From contig JAFBJZ010000665.1 in the NCBI GenBank assembly GCA_016785225.1, positions 2,790,001-2,854,000 on the forward strand: DNA of 64,000 nt. The letters run 5' to 3'. Source of the DNA: Psettodes erumei. Lineage: Eukaryota > Chordata > Actinopteri > Pleuronectiformes > Psettodidae. Positions 13,641 to 26,600 of the stretch are shown here, one piece after another (position 1 is the first letter of the stretch; every line of letters starts with the position of its first letter). The notes under the pieces are model-generated. The model was not told the DNA's origin, did not search any database, and worked only from the letters and a program-made list of their open reading frames with translations. A program made the translations under genes and the position numbers.

Positions 13641-14582
13641 TGATTTCACAGTCACCCTCGTGGTCTGTATTAAAAACTTGGATACGAACTGTGTCTAAAT
13701 TCTACTTCAATTCACGGCAAGCTGTGGTCCTGAACGTCGACATTTTCCATTACTGTCAGAAATTCCTCAAGGACGACTTCCCGTCTGCCTTCTGCCTGTC
13801 CGACTGCCTCGCTCCCGAACCACACTCTAATTCCCGCCCTCCTCCCAATGTTCCATACGGGCCCAGCTGTCCAACACCACTGCCCAAATTTGTATTACGT
13901 TTACAATACAATATTGTTACCTAAACTTTAGACTAAGACTTTTATTTTTATTGACACTTGACTAAACTTGAAATGACGTTGTTTTTTTTTTATCAATTGA
14001 TGTCTTGTTTTCCTTTCGTGTGTGTAAAAGTCAAACTCACACTCTGGTCGTCACCCTGAACGTATCAGTTGATTTAGAGAGATATAAAACCAGAGCTCGT
14101 AAGGCTCTAAACCAGATATAATAGTGTGAGTATTAATGCTACTTTTGCAGAATATTTTTTAAACGCCTGAAACCTATTGGCCACGGTTTGATCGGAAGTG
14201 GCCAGAAATCCGAGCTGTCCTGAAAGCGTCACGGGACTGAATACGGAAATACGTGAAGGAGCTCTCATGTCGGAGGCATCACGGTTGAGTAAGATACAGA
14301 ACTGCAAGCTACAGTAAATAACTATGCAGTAAAACAGGTATTTTGTGATGCTGCATTACCCGCTGGTAACCAGTCATACAATTATCTTATAAAACGTCGT
14401 ACTGTAGACTGGAGAACTTAACAGACTCCACTCGTAATCAGGTAACACCCTTTTTTACAGATCTAGATCAGAAAGTGTTGTAATATCTCTATATATTTAA
14501 CAAGGGTACTGTTACAGTCTTGGCATATTCCGATGTTTTTACGTAGAGTCATATAGTAAACAAGGAATTTTATTGTTTGCAG
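13641..14582. promoter_or_regulatory. Shared head-to-head region of myo19 and pigw, including the pigw 5' noncoding exon
   Basis: The 945 bp between the myo19 ATG (13640, minus) and the pigw ATG (14586, plus) must contain both start sites. A splice acceptor ending at 14582, just before the pigw ATG, implies an upstream noncoding pigw exon here. Its donor could not be fixed. MYO19 and PIGW are head-to-head neighbours in mammals too, so a bidirectional promoter is likely. Confidence 0.5.
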
Positions 14583-14585
14583 GCC

Positions 14586-16076
14586 ATGTCTCAGAGGGAG
14601 CTGAAGGAGGCGTTTGTCAGTAATCTCAATGGGACCAGTCTGTGGGAGGTGGCACTGGGCTCTTTTCTCTCGCCAGTGTGCCTCGTCAACAGAGGTCTGA
14701 TTTTGATCCTCTACCATCATGTTAAAGGGACCCTTCCGCTGCCACGCCCACAAATTACACACCTGCTTCTAGACTTCTCTGTGCTTATTCTTCCTCTCGT
14801 CGTGTCATGCACCATCCTGAGCAGCATTCTTCTCCAGGTCATCGTGAGCCTAACCTTTGCTTCCGCTTGTTTATTTTGCTATATCTATCGTACCAACAGT
14901 CACCCTTCTGCTCGGCACCCAAAGACCACCGTCAGCACCTTCCTTCAGGGTCATGTTAACTTCAACCAGGTTCCCTTTGTGACTGTCTTCAGAGTATTTG
15001 TGAATGTGAAAACAGCCATCAGCATTCTTGCTGTTGATTTTAGTGTCTTTCCAAGGCGGTATGCAAAAACAGAAACCTATGGGACAGGGGTTATGGACTT
15101 TGGAGTTGGGGCATATGTCTTTGCAAATGCCCTCGTATGTCCAGAGGCACGGATGAAGACCATCTCAGGATCCAAGATGAAACATATTGCAAAGCAGCTC
15201 ATGTCTGTCTGGCCCCTGGTTTGTCTTGGTATGGGAAGGCTATTGAGCGTCAAAATGACCGACTACCATGAGCATGTGACAGAGTATGGCGTCCACTGGA
15301 ATTTCTTCTTCACACTAGCCATTGTCAGAGTTGTGGCTTCTATGGTTTTGGCTGTTTTACCAGCCAGTCAGTCATGGGTCTTTTCCCTTCTGATCAGTGG
15401 GCTTTATCAGTTCACTCTAGAGACATCAGGGCTGAAGGCGTTCATTATCCACAACAATGACAGAGGAAGTGACTTCCTGCATGCTAACAAGGAAGGCATA
15501 TTCTCTGTGGTGGGCTATGTAGCCATCTACATGGCAGGGGTTCAAGTTGGACGTTATGTGATGCAACCGAGATCTCACATCAAAGAGTGGCTCAAAGCAC
15601 TTTTAAACCTCTTGTTTGGTAGTTTTGTGCTGTACGCTGCTTTGTACATGTGTCAGACGCTGGTGGAGCCAGTGTCTCGGCGCTTATCAAATTTACCTTT
15701 CTGCCTCTGGAGTGTTGCTCAGTCTTTGTTTTTTATTTCCTGCTTTGGTTTAGCTGATCTGGTTTTATTGTTTTCAAAAAGAACATCAGGCTGCCACCTC
15801 TTACCCTCATCCTGGAATTTACATAAAAAACAATCAGACTCACACGCTGAGACAAAGCCTAAAGTTGAAAGATTCTGCCTTGTTCAAGCAGTCAGCAGGA
15901 ATCAGTTGCTATTTTTCTTGCTTGCAAATGTCATGACAGGACTGACAAACTCAGTAGTGAACACACTTAGCTGTAGCAGTGAATTTTCAGTGTGTGTTTT
16001 GCTGTTTTACATGTTCATGAATTGCCTTATAATATATGTTCTGCATCTCTGTGGCATTACAGTAAAATTCTGGTGA
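14586..16076 (+). CDS. pigw: GPI inositol acyltransferase PIG-W (GWT1 family)
   Basis: A single uninterrupted coding exon of 497 codons (496 aa; human is about 504). PIG-W adds an acyl chain to the inositol of GlcN-PI in the ER membrane, an early step of GPI-anchor synthesis. The start was set at MSQRELKEAFVSNLNGT, which matches the vertebrate N-terminus. The open frame extends three codons further left only through a splice acceptor (cag at 14580-14582). Family motifs include YGTGVMDFGVG (about 165-175), TEYGVHWNFF (about 233-242) and ANKEGIFSVVGYVA (about 300). Many hydrophobic stretches fit a polytopic ER protein. The C-terminus ends VKFW, like the human VQFW. An intronless ORF is normal for this gene, so it is not a retrocopy. 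Confidence 0.97.
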   Translation: MSQRELKEAFVSNLNGTSLWEVALGSFLSPVCLVNRGLILILYHHVKGTLPLPRPQITHLLLDFSVLILPLVVSCTILSSILLQVIVSLTFASACLFCYIYRTNSHPSARHPKTTVSTFLQGHVNFNQVPFVTVFRVFVNVKTAISILAVDFSVFPRRYAKTETYGTGVMDFGVGAYVFANALVCPEARMKTISGSKMKHIAKQLMSVWPLVCLGMGRLLSVKMTDYHEHVTEYGVHWNFFFTLAIVRVVASMVLAVLPASQSWVFSLLISGLYQFTLETSGLKAFIIHNNDRGSDFLHANKEGIFSVVGYVAIYMAGVQVGRYVMQPRSHIKEWLKALLNLLFGSFVLYAALYMCQTLVEPVSRRLSNLPFCLWSVAQSLFFISCFGLADLVLLFSKRTSGCHLLPSSWNLHKKQSDSHAETKPKVERFCLVQAVSRNQLLFFLLANVMTGLTNSVVNTLSCSSEFSVCVLLFYMFMNCLIIYVLHLCGITVKFW

Positions 16077-16182
16077 AATCAGATTGTGAAATTATATGGT
16101 TCATTTGTAATTTCGAATTTTGTAATAAGATATGATCTGTATTGTTGAATATACTGATGTGCATGATATTTTTATTTTTGCA

Positions 16183-16188
16183 AATAAA
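16183..16188 (+). terminator. pigw: Poly(A) signal of pigw
   Basis: AATAAA about 110 bp after the stop codon, within an overlapping AATAAATAAA run. Confidence 0.7.
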
Positions 16189-17392
16189 TAAATGCCTTGA
16201 TAAAATCAGAGTAAGTGAGGACTTGAAGCCGCTTAAAAGTGTTGGCATTTGTTCATGTTTTTTTTAATCATGTCATTGCTCCCTCAGCTAAAAACAAGAG
16301 GGAAATAATACACCATATACCAGCATATAACAAACTGGATTTATAACAGCTTTACTTGTGTTAATGAATGAAACTTTTCTCGAGCTCACAACCCTGCGGC
16401 TGCATAACGCGCCCCCTGGAGGCCACACGCGTTAATAACGTCAGCTTCTACGTCGGAGGGCAAAGGTCAAAACAGACATGTAGATTCCGCCACCGCAGCA
16501 AGCTTACTCACTGTCGCACTTGTTTAGTTTTTAAGTGGAACTTTTAGAAGCGGGTAAGTGCGAACATAAAGCGGTTTTAGTCCGCTCTCCGCGTGAAGGT
16601 GACAGCTTTGTGGTAAACCTTTCAAACGTTAGAGAAGCTGGTGAAAGTGAGAGTAGCTAAGTGGCCGCTCACCTACTTTAACTTTATATTAGCCGTGTTC
16701 GAGCTCGTTAACGTTAGCTTTACAGGCTAGCTATGCTAACAAGTAAGTTAGCCAAGTTTGCTGGCATCGACAGTTGTCATCACTGCAACACATTCATTAT
16801 TTGTTATGGTATTAGAAACTTCAATGTATGATAATGGATTGATAATATTGCGTAAAGAATACACCGACCGGCTTCCTCACGCTTAAAACCGTACTGCAAA
16901 TGAAATTAGCTAGCAGGCTAACCTGAACTCGCTAGCCGCCGGTTGCGCTTTTATCTTACAAAGCATGCAGACATTTGCGTGATTAAAACCCATTTTCGGA
17001 ACTCGCATACGTGTAGATCTACAAACAGGTTTAACATACTGAAACGTTATACCCTTTCCCCTCTACAAGCTCTCATTTCCGAGGTTGCCCTGCTAACTTA
17101 GCTGCTTTAATCTGGGTCAAGGCAAGTGTGCTGCAGCAGTGTGAGTGACGTTAAATCGGATGTTGTCAACTTTAACAAATAGTTGACGCCTTGTATGGTG
17201 TTTCAGTGCCATGCAGTCTGCATGATATGCCTGCTATAGCGACGAGGTTACGTTGTAGCTTGCCCTGCAATGCAACCTGTAGTCGATTAGCATTAGCTTG
17301 GTGTAAACTGTGCTGATGTCAGATCTGGTCCGTTGGTCTCTTGTGGTGTCACCTGCAGGCGAGTTGCATAACAGCCGAAACTGGAAGAAGTC
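16189..17392 (+). promoter_or_regulatory. ggnbp2: ggnbp2 promoter, noncoding first exon and intron 1
   Basis: A noncoding first exon probably ends at 16553 with a strong donor (GCGG|GTAAGTG). The second exon starts at 17359 after CCTGCAG and carries the start codon at 17393. The sequence at 16400-16470 is CpG-containing and includes two ACGTC(A/G)-type motifs resembling CRE half-sites (around 16438 and 16450). The remaining sequence up to 17358 is intron with no other exon seen. Confidence 0.55.
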
Positions 17393-20300
17393 ATGGCACG
17401 TCTGGTCGCAGTGTGTAGGGAAGGGGAAGAGGACTACCAATTTCTCGCCAGACAGATTCCCCTGTATATCGACGATACCCTCACGGTGAGCAAGCTTTTT
17501 TGCATATTTGTGACCAAAAGGAGATTGGCTATTAAGATCATAGGCGTGGTGTGGCAAAATCACCCATAACCCTCTTTGGATCAGGTGTTGGGGCTGCATG
17601 TGAGTTCCCTAACATTTGATGGCCAGAAGTAAAGGTTCAGTTATTGCATTATAGGAACATCACACTGAAACTGTGACACATTAGTAATAAAACAGGGCCA
17701 GAAGCCAGTCTTAGAGATATTGATGCACATTAACTGTTGTGTATTATTCCATGTTGTCAGATGGTGATGGAATTTCCTGATAACTTCATGGATGTTGACA
17801 GCCATGAAATAAACACTTCTCAATGGAAACAATTTTCTGAGGTGAGTCTTTTTAATTAAAGGTATTTTTTTTTAATTTTCCACACCCACGTTTTCACTGG
17901 AAAGTGTGTAGTTCATTTTCATGTGACCTGTCAGCAAAGAGGTGACAGTTGAATGATTCTTTGGCCTCTTACAGTATCACTCCAAATTGAAGCAGCAAGA
18001 CTTGAATCTCGCCCTGATGGTGACCTCCAGAGAGGTGTACACTGCATTATCTCAGCTGGTGCCATGCGTGGGCTGCCGACGAAGTGTGGAGCGCCTCTTC
18101 TCGCATTTGGTTGAATCGGGGAACCCGGCCCTGGAACCCCTCACGGTGAAACCCACGGGCATGCTCTCTGTCGCTAAGACCTGTTTAGCAGATGCAAAGA
18201 AGCTTTACACCCTCTTCTACGTCCACGGGTAAGATGAAATGGAAAATTGATTAAACCATATGTGAAGAGATCAGCTAATGCTAAGTGAAATGCTGTATGG
18301 GCTTGTTGAAAAACTATATAAGGATAATGCTTTACCAAGTTAAAACATTGCCACAACACCCACAACCCACAACACAATTAACCTTAGACTATGCCCAAGC
18401 TCAAACAACATTTTAGTATTTGTATTTACCACTATTATTCACTATTATTGTTACATTCAAGATAATTATGATGTATTTATATCAAGTCTTGGAAAAAAAT
18501 ATCGGATTTTGATTAAAAGATATTTTATTTTGTTTGGGATTTTTTTACAGGTCAAAGTTAAATGACATGATTGATGCCATTCCAAAAAGTAAAAAGAACA
18601 AGAGGTGCCAGCTACACTCCTTAGACACACACAAGCCTAAACCTCTGGGGTGAGTAATAGGCCTGTTTTCATCTCTCTTCCTCAAGCGGTTTTATCGGTT
18701 GTCTTTTTCCAGAATGTTATGATGGTACTGATGAGGTGCCACATTTGAGAAGTGGAATGGTACCTCTTCCCAGCAGGTGGGACCAGTTTGTTTGCACTGC
18801 CCTCTACCAAACCATAGTGATGGGTGCAGTAGGTGTTACAAATTTCATGAGGAGACAGCACAGTATGTAGCATCCTCGTGTCCCCCTGGACTAGGCACAA
18901 GTTAGAAAAAACAGTGCAGCTCCATCTCCAGCATTTGGGATATTTGTTTGATGCAGGTGGCTTAGCTTGATTGCTGACAAATGCAAAATCAGACTGAAAC
19001 CAATATGGGTTGTTTGCGGCTTTTACGAGGTTGTCCCACCATTGTTGTTCAAGATTGGTGACGTGCACAGAATTTGACCAGGGTTGTGGTTTTTACAAAG
19101 ACGGTTGGAAAGCGGTGAATGTAACATTTTGTTAAACTAAGATATAGAAACTTTCATAGCTCTGGCCAATGATGATGATAAAAAAATGACTACAGTGAGT
19201 GTTGTCTTTGAAAACAGATAAAATCCCCACTTACACTAATGTTTTTGTCCCATTCTTATCTCATATCTGTGTATGTAAATATTGAAGACCTTTCATTCGA
19301 AGAGTGTTTAGTTGGGATTGGAGTTTGGTAAACGAAACAGAGAGTCGGGTTAATCCTCGTAAAACTGATGATGATAGTGTAATTTAAACCAAGTCTTTCT
19401 GTTAGAAATCCTTATGCAGTGCTTGGGAGACTTGCAGCAGCAGTGCAGCGCTTCTAAGACTGTGGACATTGGGCCTCAGTCAGACATGATAATTTGACAG
19501 ACAAAGAGCCAGATATTATAATCCCTCAGGAAGGTGGATAGACACAGAAACACAAATAAAATGAGAGTGAAAGACGGAATTTACCAAGTGGCCAGAAACA
19601 GGACTCTTCCTGAAGGCTTCTGTTGTTCTGTGTCTGCTAATTGTGTAAATTACACAACAATTATACCCACAGCAGCTTGACAGGTAAGTCAGTGTTGTGT
19701 ATACAAGTTATATCCACTGGCCCCCCAACTGAAGAAAAAAAGACAAGTCTCTGTTGCGATGGCATTGCTTCAGTGATTGTTTGTTTGCTTACAGGGGATG
19801 CTGGATGGATGTATGGGAGCTGATGTCTCAGGAGTGCAGGGATGAGGTGGTCCTCATTGACAGTGCCTGTCTCTTAGAGACGCTGGAGACGTACTTGCGT
19901 AAACACAGGTAACGTGTGTCTGTCGCAGCCTTTGTGTCCAAAATGTCTTTTTGTTTCGCTCTCAAACATTTGCTAGAAGTTTAAAAAGAAATGGACTCAT
20001 CGCGTATGACTCTGCCGTCTGCAGGTTTTGCACTGACTGTAAGAGTAAAGTGCTGAGGGCATACAACATCCTGGTGGGGGAGGTGGACTGCAGTAAAGAG
20101 AAGGGGTACTGTGCCGCCTTGTATGAAGGACTATGCTGTTGCCCCCACGAGCGCCACATCCATGTGTTCTGCGAAACGGACTTCATCGCTCACCTGCTTG
20201 GCCGGGCGGAGCCCGAGTTCGCAGGAGGCTATGAGTAAGTGAAGGTTTCTGGCGTGGCTGATGCTCAGTCATTCGAGACCGTTTCTGTCATGCCTTTCTT

Positions 20301-22219
20301 TGTATTTTTGTATTTACACATTCAGTTGATGATGATAATTTTTTTTTTTAAGACGCAGAGAGAGACATGCCAAGACCATTGACATTGCACAAGAGGAGGT
20401 GCTGACCTGTCTGGGTATTCACCTCTATGAGCGGCTGCACAGGATCTGGCAGAAACTACGAGCAGAGGAGCAGACCTGGCAGATATTGTTCCACTTAGGA
20501 ATTGATGCACTACGCAAAAGTTTTGAGGTAAATAACTTCTAAGCCCATGTGTGTTACGATTTCAAATGGATTTGTCAGATAAGGAGTGCCTCATGGCTGT
20601 GTGATCTGGGCATCTATTATCATGCGCCTAGATGGCAGTGGAGAAGATGCAGGGGATCAGTCGGCTGGAGCAGTTTGTCGAGGAGCTGTCGGAGGAGGAG
20701 CGGGCCAAAGAGCTGAAGCAGGAGAAAAAGAGGCAAAAGCGAAAAAACCGACGCAAAAACAAGTGCGAACAGGAGGCAGACGATAAGGACAAAAATCTGG
20801 ACGAGGTAAACCTCCGGACACCGAGCGTCAAAGACACACAGCTCCCCTCGCACAGGATCTACGATGCCTGCAGCTATGTGTTTGTCTGTTTGTCAGTTTG
20901 TCCCATTTGTGGTTTTGCAGGGTTCTTTTGAGTCTGTGGAGGGCAGTTGCAAGGCCTGCTGTAGCCATGAGGAGGAGGAGGAGGCCGGCTGTGAGGAGGG
21001 CATCGTCGCCAATGGAACCACTTCCTGTAGCTGCCCAGACAACATCAAGCAAGGTGCAGATGCACACAGATGTCACCACAACCCGTTGAGCCTGTATGCA
21101 TGCGGGGGCTGGTGCGCTAGCGGGACAGGACTATTGTAAGGACAAATTATGACCCTGATAAGAAAACCTGTTTTCCCATGTTCCTCCAGACCTGTCCCCC
21201 CACGGCAACGCCAGTGACTGGGGTTACTCCTCAAGCATCGAGAGCAGTGAGATGGGGTCGCGAGAAGGCTCCGACGTCGCCTGCTCTGAGGGAATCTGCA
21301 ACCATGACGAAGCAGGTCAGGCTCGAGTAGTTCTGACATGTTTTGGACCCCAAACCCGGAAACCATTTCACGGCCTTTTCAAACATACAGTGTAGCGCAG
21401 TTTAGTCTGACTACTCGCACTCTGTTTTCATTCGCCTTCTGAAGGAGATGACCAGACTGTCCACCACTGTGCTGAGGACAAGGAGGAGGATGGGATAGAC
21501 AGTTGTGTGGAGTTCTGGCAACCCGCTGAGGAGAGCGTTCAGTGCAAGAGTAAAAAAAAGAAAAGGAAGGGCAAGGGTTTCTGCAACAACCAGGTGAGAG
21601 AGCGAGCTTGAGAATCCCACAGGCTGTGCGCAGAATATACCAAGCTGTGTAACCAACCAAAACACGCACTTTTCTACAGGGGCAAAAAAGCGAAGGTTGT
21701 GTGGCAACTGGGAACACAAAGGGCTGCAGTCCACCGTCAACGCACACTTGTCGATCCAAAGAAATCCTGTCCTCCTTATGCAGTGATAAATTCGCCAACA
21801 GTGCACTACGGTTACCATGGACGGCACATCAAAAGAACATCAGCCTTCACTCTCGGCCTCCAGAGGCAAACAAAAGTCTTGCGGAACTTCTGGTTAGTGG
21901 GAACTGTCATTTAAAACGATTAGGAATAGACGTCTGTCACAGCAGCACAGCGATCTGCAGTCGATTTACGGCGCTCGCGTAACCCCCTGCTGTGTTCTTC
22001 ATACAGGAGGATTCAGAGGTGAGTTCCGACGAAGAGAACTGTCTGACACCAGATGAAATCAAGGCCTTTCGCGAAAGAAACCAGTCCTTCTACAACAACC
22101 GCCACCAGTATCGACAGCTCCTGAAAGAGAAATTCACCGACTACTGCCGCGCCACCGAGCGGAGTAAGCCAGACTGTGGAAAGTGTTTTGCCACCACCAG
22201 TGTCAACTACCTGCACTAA
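17393..22219 (+). CDS. ggnbp2: Gametogenetin-binding protein 2 (GGNBP2)
   Basis: Thirteen coding exons: 17393-17485, 17761-17841, 17975-18228, 18551-18649, 19795-19908, 20025-20234, 20353-20527, 20632-20805, 20921-21053, 21190-21315, 21445-21593, 21680-21892, 22007-22219. They join to 2034 nt, 677 aa (human 697). The N-terminus MARLVAVCREGEEDYQF and long stretches such as SKLNDMIDAIPKSKKNKRCQ are nearly identical to mammals. Cysteine-rich segments (CVGCRR, CTDCKSKV, CCPHERHIHV) are conserved. Basic clusters at about 364-380 and in exon 12 could serve nuclear localisation. The protein binds gametogenetin and is needed for spermatogenesis and placental development in mouse; its molecular activity is poorly known. 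The region encoded by exons 9-13 is the least conserved. It lies on the same strand as pigw and dhrs11. Confidence 0.96.
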
Positions 22220-22701
22220 TGAGATCTTCTCCCGGAAAACACTCATGACCACTGCTGCAGCACGCTGAGAAAAGATAAACGTCTGACCTGCATTTGGTGT
22301 CTGGTTCTGCCATTTCTTTTTTAAAGTAAATGTAATTCTTTCCTTCTTTTGATCATCTCTCTCTCTTTCTCTCACTCTCACTCGCTCTCTCTCTTTGCAC
22401 TCGTACAAAAACACACTTTTCTATCTCATTTCTTCTCACCTGTACTCATTCTCTTTGACCAAGCCTAGCTATTTGTCGTTGGTCTTCTGTAGGGTTGTTG
22501 GGTAAGAGCACAGTGGAATCAGTAAATCATGCTTTGCAAGCTGTGACGTTAGGGGTAAATTTTAGGAGTCTTATTTCATGTTTTTTTTTCCCCTCCCGGG
22601 TTTGTTTGTATTTTCTTTCTCTTTGGTGACACTTCAGTCTAGCGGTAAAAGTTGTACCATTAAATGTGTACAGAAATTCTAAATATAAAAATTTTACAGA
22701 G

Positions 22702-22707
22702 AATAAA
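22702..22707 (+). terminator. ggnbp2: Poly(A) signal of ggnbp2
   Basis: AATAAA about 480 bp after the ggnbp2 stop. A second AATAAA follows near 22767, so alternative cleavage is possible. Confidence 0.6.
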
Positions 22708-22799
22708 CATCCATTTGTAATACGGATTTGGGTGTGATGTTAAAAGCGCAATGTGCAAAATTTACTAAATAAAGAATATTTATTAGTATGCATTATACT

Positions 22800-23612
22800 T
22801 TGTTTTTTTTTCTTGACCTGATGAGTTGATCTTACAGGATCAATATTCAGATTTTCCTGGCCACTGTGAACACACAGGAACACAGGACCAGTTTCCCAGA
22901 CAGGTAATAAACCTGGTCTATAAGTTTAGAACAGTACTCAATGAATAGCTCTATTGAAGTTCATCCCAGCCATGTAAGTCATTCATGCATCAAACTCTCA
23001 AATTTATTCATCACGGTGCCTGGAGTTAGGTTCAGCGAGTGTAAACTCCTTTTGTAATGTAAAAATAAATAAATAAAATTTATGTAAAATGTTCACGCTA
23101 CAGTGACATTATATCATCATGTGCATTCAAAAGTTTATAGAAGGTCACAATGTGTTCACCTGTAAAGGTTATAGTGCATTTTAGGTTCATCCTGAAATTT
23201 CATCCAAAAGCCGAATATCCCTAATTTTTTGCGAGTAGTGTGTATAAAATCCGCAAATCACCTCCGTCATTTAATTTCCCCCCAGTAGGTGGCGGTAGAT
23301 AACCAGAGAGACAGAGCACCGCAGGCCCGAGGGCTCGAAAAAGAGAGTGGGCGGTGATGCGAACCAAACATTTACGCACTCTGGGGGCTCTTCGTATTTC
23401 ATCCAGAGGAGCGCATGGATCCGGGCTTACGCACACCGGCCGCCGCTGTCCTGGATGCTGCACGGACCGAGACGGGAGACCGTAGCCGCCGCGTCCCTCC
23501 GTTCGAACGTAGAGCGCACAGCACTGACGGCTGCGAGCGCGACAGCGAGAGCTAAGCGGACAGACGGAGCTGTTGTTTCGCGTACGGAGCCGGTGCGGAC
23601 AGCACTCTGGAG
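22800..23612 (+). promoter_or_regulatory. dhrs11: Intergenic region and dhrs11 promoter/5' UTR
   Basis: The left part is AT-rich and featureless. From about 23270 the sequence becomes GC- and CpG-rich, consistent with a CpG-island promoter leading into the dhrs11 start codon at 23613. No splice site is needed between the promoter and the ATG. Confidence 0.45.
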
Positions 23613-26600
23613 ATGGAGCGGTGGAAAGGCAGAGTGGCCCTGGTGACCGGAGCCTCGGTGGGGATTGGAGCGGCTACAGCCCGGGCGCTGGTCCAGCAAG
23701 GCATGAGGGTTGTCGGCTGCGCCAGGAATGTCGACAAAATAGAGGTGGGCAGTTTAATTTAACGCCGTTACCGGCCGCGAATGAAGTCGGACCGTCACAC
23801 AACAGGAGAGGCTAGCTCCGCCGGAGCAACAACAAACTAGCTAACAGTCGTTCACCGCTAGCTAACGTTAGCCGTACAACTTCAGATCGAAACCCGAAGA
23901 CCCGACGTCGTCTAACGCTGTCTGTCAAGTGTGGGTAACGCAGCCATCACGAGAGGCGCAAACCGCGGCTAAATCACGGCAAACTGGTGTCACCAACTTC
24001 CCATGTGAATTTTGCGGGGATGTCATTTGCACCTTGGACTTTAACTCAACGCTTGGGAGGTTACAGTGTGTGATACTCCCAGCAATCAGGCGCTAATGAT
24101 GCTCCCACACCTGCCGCTGATGATGCATATAAAACACACCCCGAAACTGTAATAATCTCTGTTTATAATCCTCGCTGTGGAGGGGAGGGGGGGGTCACCT
24201 GTTTCTGGTTGACCTGCTTCAGTGAGGTCAGAGGTCACTGTCACCAGACAGACAAGCATGTGTGCAGCTGTCAGGGATTCCGTGTGTGACGGTTGTGCGC
24301 GGGAGATGCCTGCTAACAAGTGACCACTGTGTCCACCCTGTAAGCAAAGTGTTGCCTCCAGTGTAAAAGAATGTCTCTCCTTGTCATAGGTTTCCGCCTC
24401 TGCGCTGTCTCTCAAACAGGACTGACGGGAAAAGAGAGGCTTCTGCCTTGTGCCCCGTGTATATTTTCAAAAATCAGTTCAAATCCGCATCACTTGTACA
24501 CTCCTTTAGCCCGTTTGCCCACCCAAATTTGTGCGGCAGTATTAATTTCTGACGAGGTCTCTGCCAAACCCGATCTGATACGCATCTGAATTTTTGAGGT
24601 CGTTGCTCAAATAGCAGTATCGCAGAGAGTTGAAATCACACCCGCCGCGATAAGAAAAGACAAGTCCAAACCTCACTGAAATCCTGCTCTCAGCGTGACT
24701 CTGTAAGCAAGCGGCACCAGTGGTGATTCATTTTGACCTGCGTGCTAATTTGTCACCCGTGTTTTTGAACCTGTGAATTTATGACCGGAGATTTAAAACA
24801 AAACAAAAAGAAGAATTCATTGCAAAGGTTGTGATTCAGCTCCTTTGAAACGCACACGCACGGGGCCACAAAGACTTCTGGGGGGAGAATGACATGAAGG
24901 CACGGAGGCTTCCTCCGGGGCAGGCAGTCAGCGGCCCCACCCCGCTCACCCTCGTCTCACTGTAAGCCATGAGCCACTGCACCTTGCTTATCTTGTCAGC
25001 CAATAATTAAGCCTTACGTTCTATAGTCGCCCCAGCGCTGTGCCGCACAATGCCTGCTACAGCCACCATATGTCCAGGCAACTATTGTGTGTGTGTGTGT
25101 GTGTGTGTGGGGAGGGGTTAAAGCAGAAGACTGGAGATTGGAAAGACTGAGGTCGAGGTTTTTCCCAACATGCAGTTCCTCACTTAATGTAACGTAATTC
25201 CTTCGGGTACCAGTCCAATTTAGCCAATTTAATCAATATGAAACTTATTATGAAATGAATTGTGACTAAGTCGGGAGAGAGGTCGCCCGGAGAGACAAAT
25301 GAAGGGCGCAGGCAGGCGACCTCACCGCGCTGCGGGGTCGATGTTAAGAGCTGTGGCGAAGGCCGCCGCCTTCCCCTTCAGCCTGCATCTCTTCACAAGG
25401 GGCCATACAATCCAGGCCGGTACAGTTTTATTTGTATGGCACCAATTCCCAGTATACATTATCTCCTGGCTCTTTTACAGAGGTCGTCTTCGCGATAACC
25501 GCGTTACATCAAACTTGATGACCCGTGATGTTCCAGTGTCAAGACGCGACAAGGGATGGGATTCAGCTGGCAGCCAACTAATCGATTAAAAGACTAATAG
25601 TTCAAACTTTATTTAGGAATATTGCTGTTGTGCATATTTCTACTGCTGCATTGTTTACAGTTTGTAATAGCGTAGTTGCAATGATGGTAACATGCCAAAA
25701 CTTGACGAGTACGGGAGAAGCTAAATTATGGAAAATGCTAAAGAGGTGTGTATGTTTCTTCAAAGGTTTTCTTTTATTTCTGGTGATTAAATTTTTTTTC
25801 CCTTCCATATTTCAGGCAGGGCTTGTTTTTGACATTGCAAGCATTTTCCCCACCTTGACTACACATACACAACACACGCACACACAACCATGCCCATACA
25901 TGCATGCAAGCGGGTGTGAATTGCACAATAGATAGGCTCCCTCCATTCATACTCCGGTCACATGGTCCCTCCTGTCAATAGTTAACTGCCGCGGCTCACT
26001 TCACCCGCTGTCTGTGACTTGTGCAAGACTAAAACAAGGTCACGTCTTCTAAAATCTTCATGCCCCTTTTCCCTAAATCAGCGGACGTCGGTCAGCATGA
26101 AAGAGCTGACTGCATCACAGCCAGAGCAGTCTGCGCTCCTATTTACTAAGCGTTGCCGTACGCGAAACCGAAGCTCGGGTTTGGCCCGAAGAAATGTTCG
26201 GTCAAGCCGCAGATGCACATCAAGTGGCGCAGGGTGACGGGTCAGATCGCTCCTTCGACACCTCGGAGAGATGTTTGTGTGAGTCGAGGGACAAAGACGG
26301 CATTGTGCTCTCTCTGCTGTGCCAACCGGGTCCTTGCAGTAGTTGTGCCAAACCTGGCACGCTGCGAGTGGGGGATGCAAGTGTCCGCCACCGAGTGATT
26401 GTTCTTGACTTCCCCTCTGCGGTTTCTTTCATTGTTCAGGGGAAACGGAGTCAGTTCTCCGACGGCGACATCAGGCCTCACGGCCGATGAAGGTGCAGGC
26501 GAAGCTACGACAGACGCGAGAAGTGGCTCCCCGTGCTATAGGTTGCCTCTGTAAACAAAGCGTGAAGAGAGCGGCGGCGGCGGTATTGTTGTGTTGTCTG

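Noticed and set aside
14586..16076. pigw as a processed retrocopy because it is intronless
   Set aside because: The PIGW coding region is a single exon in vertebrates, and the locus keeps its conserved neighbours and an upstream noncoding exon acceptor.
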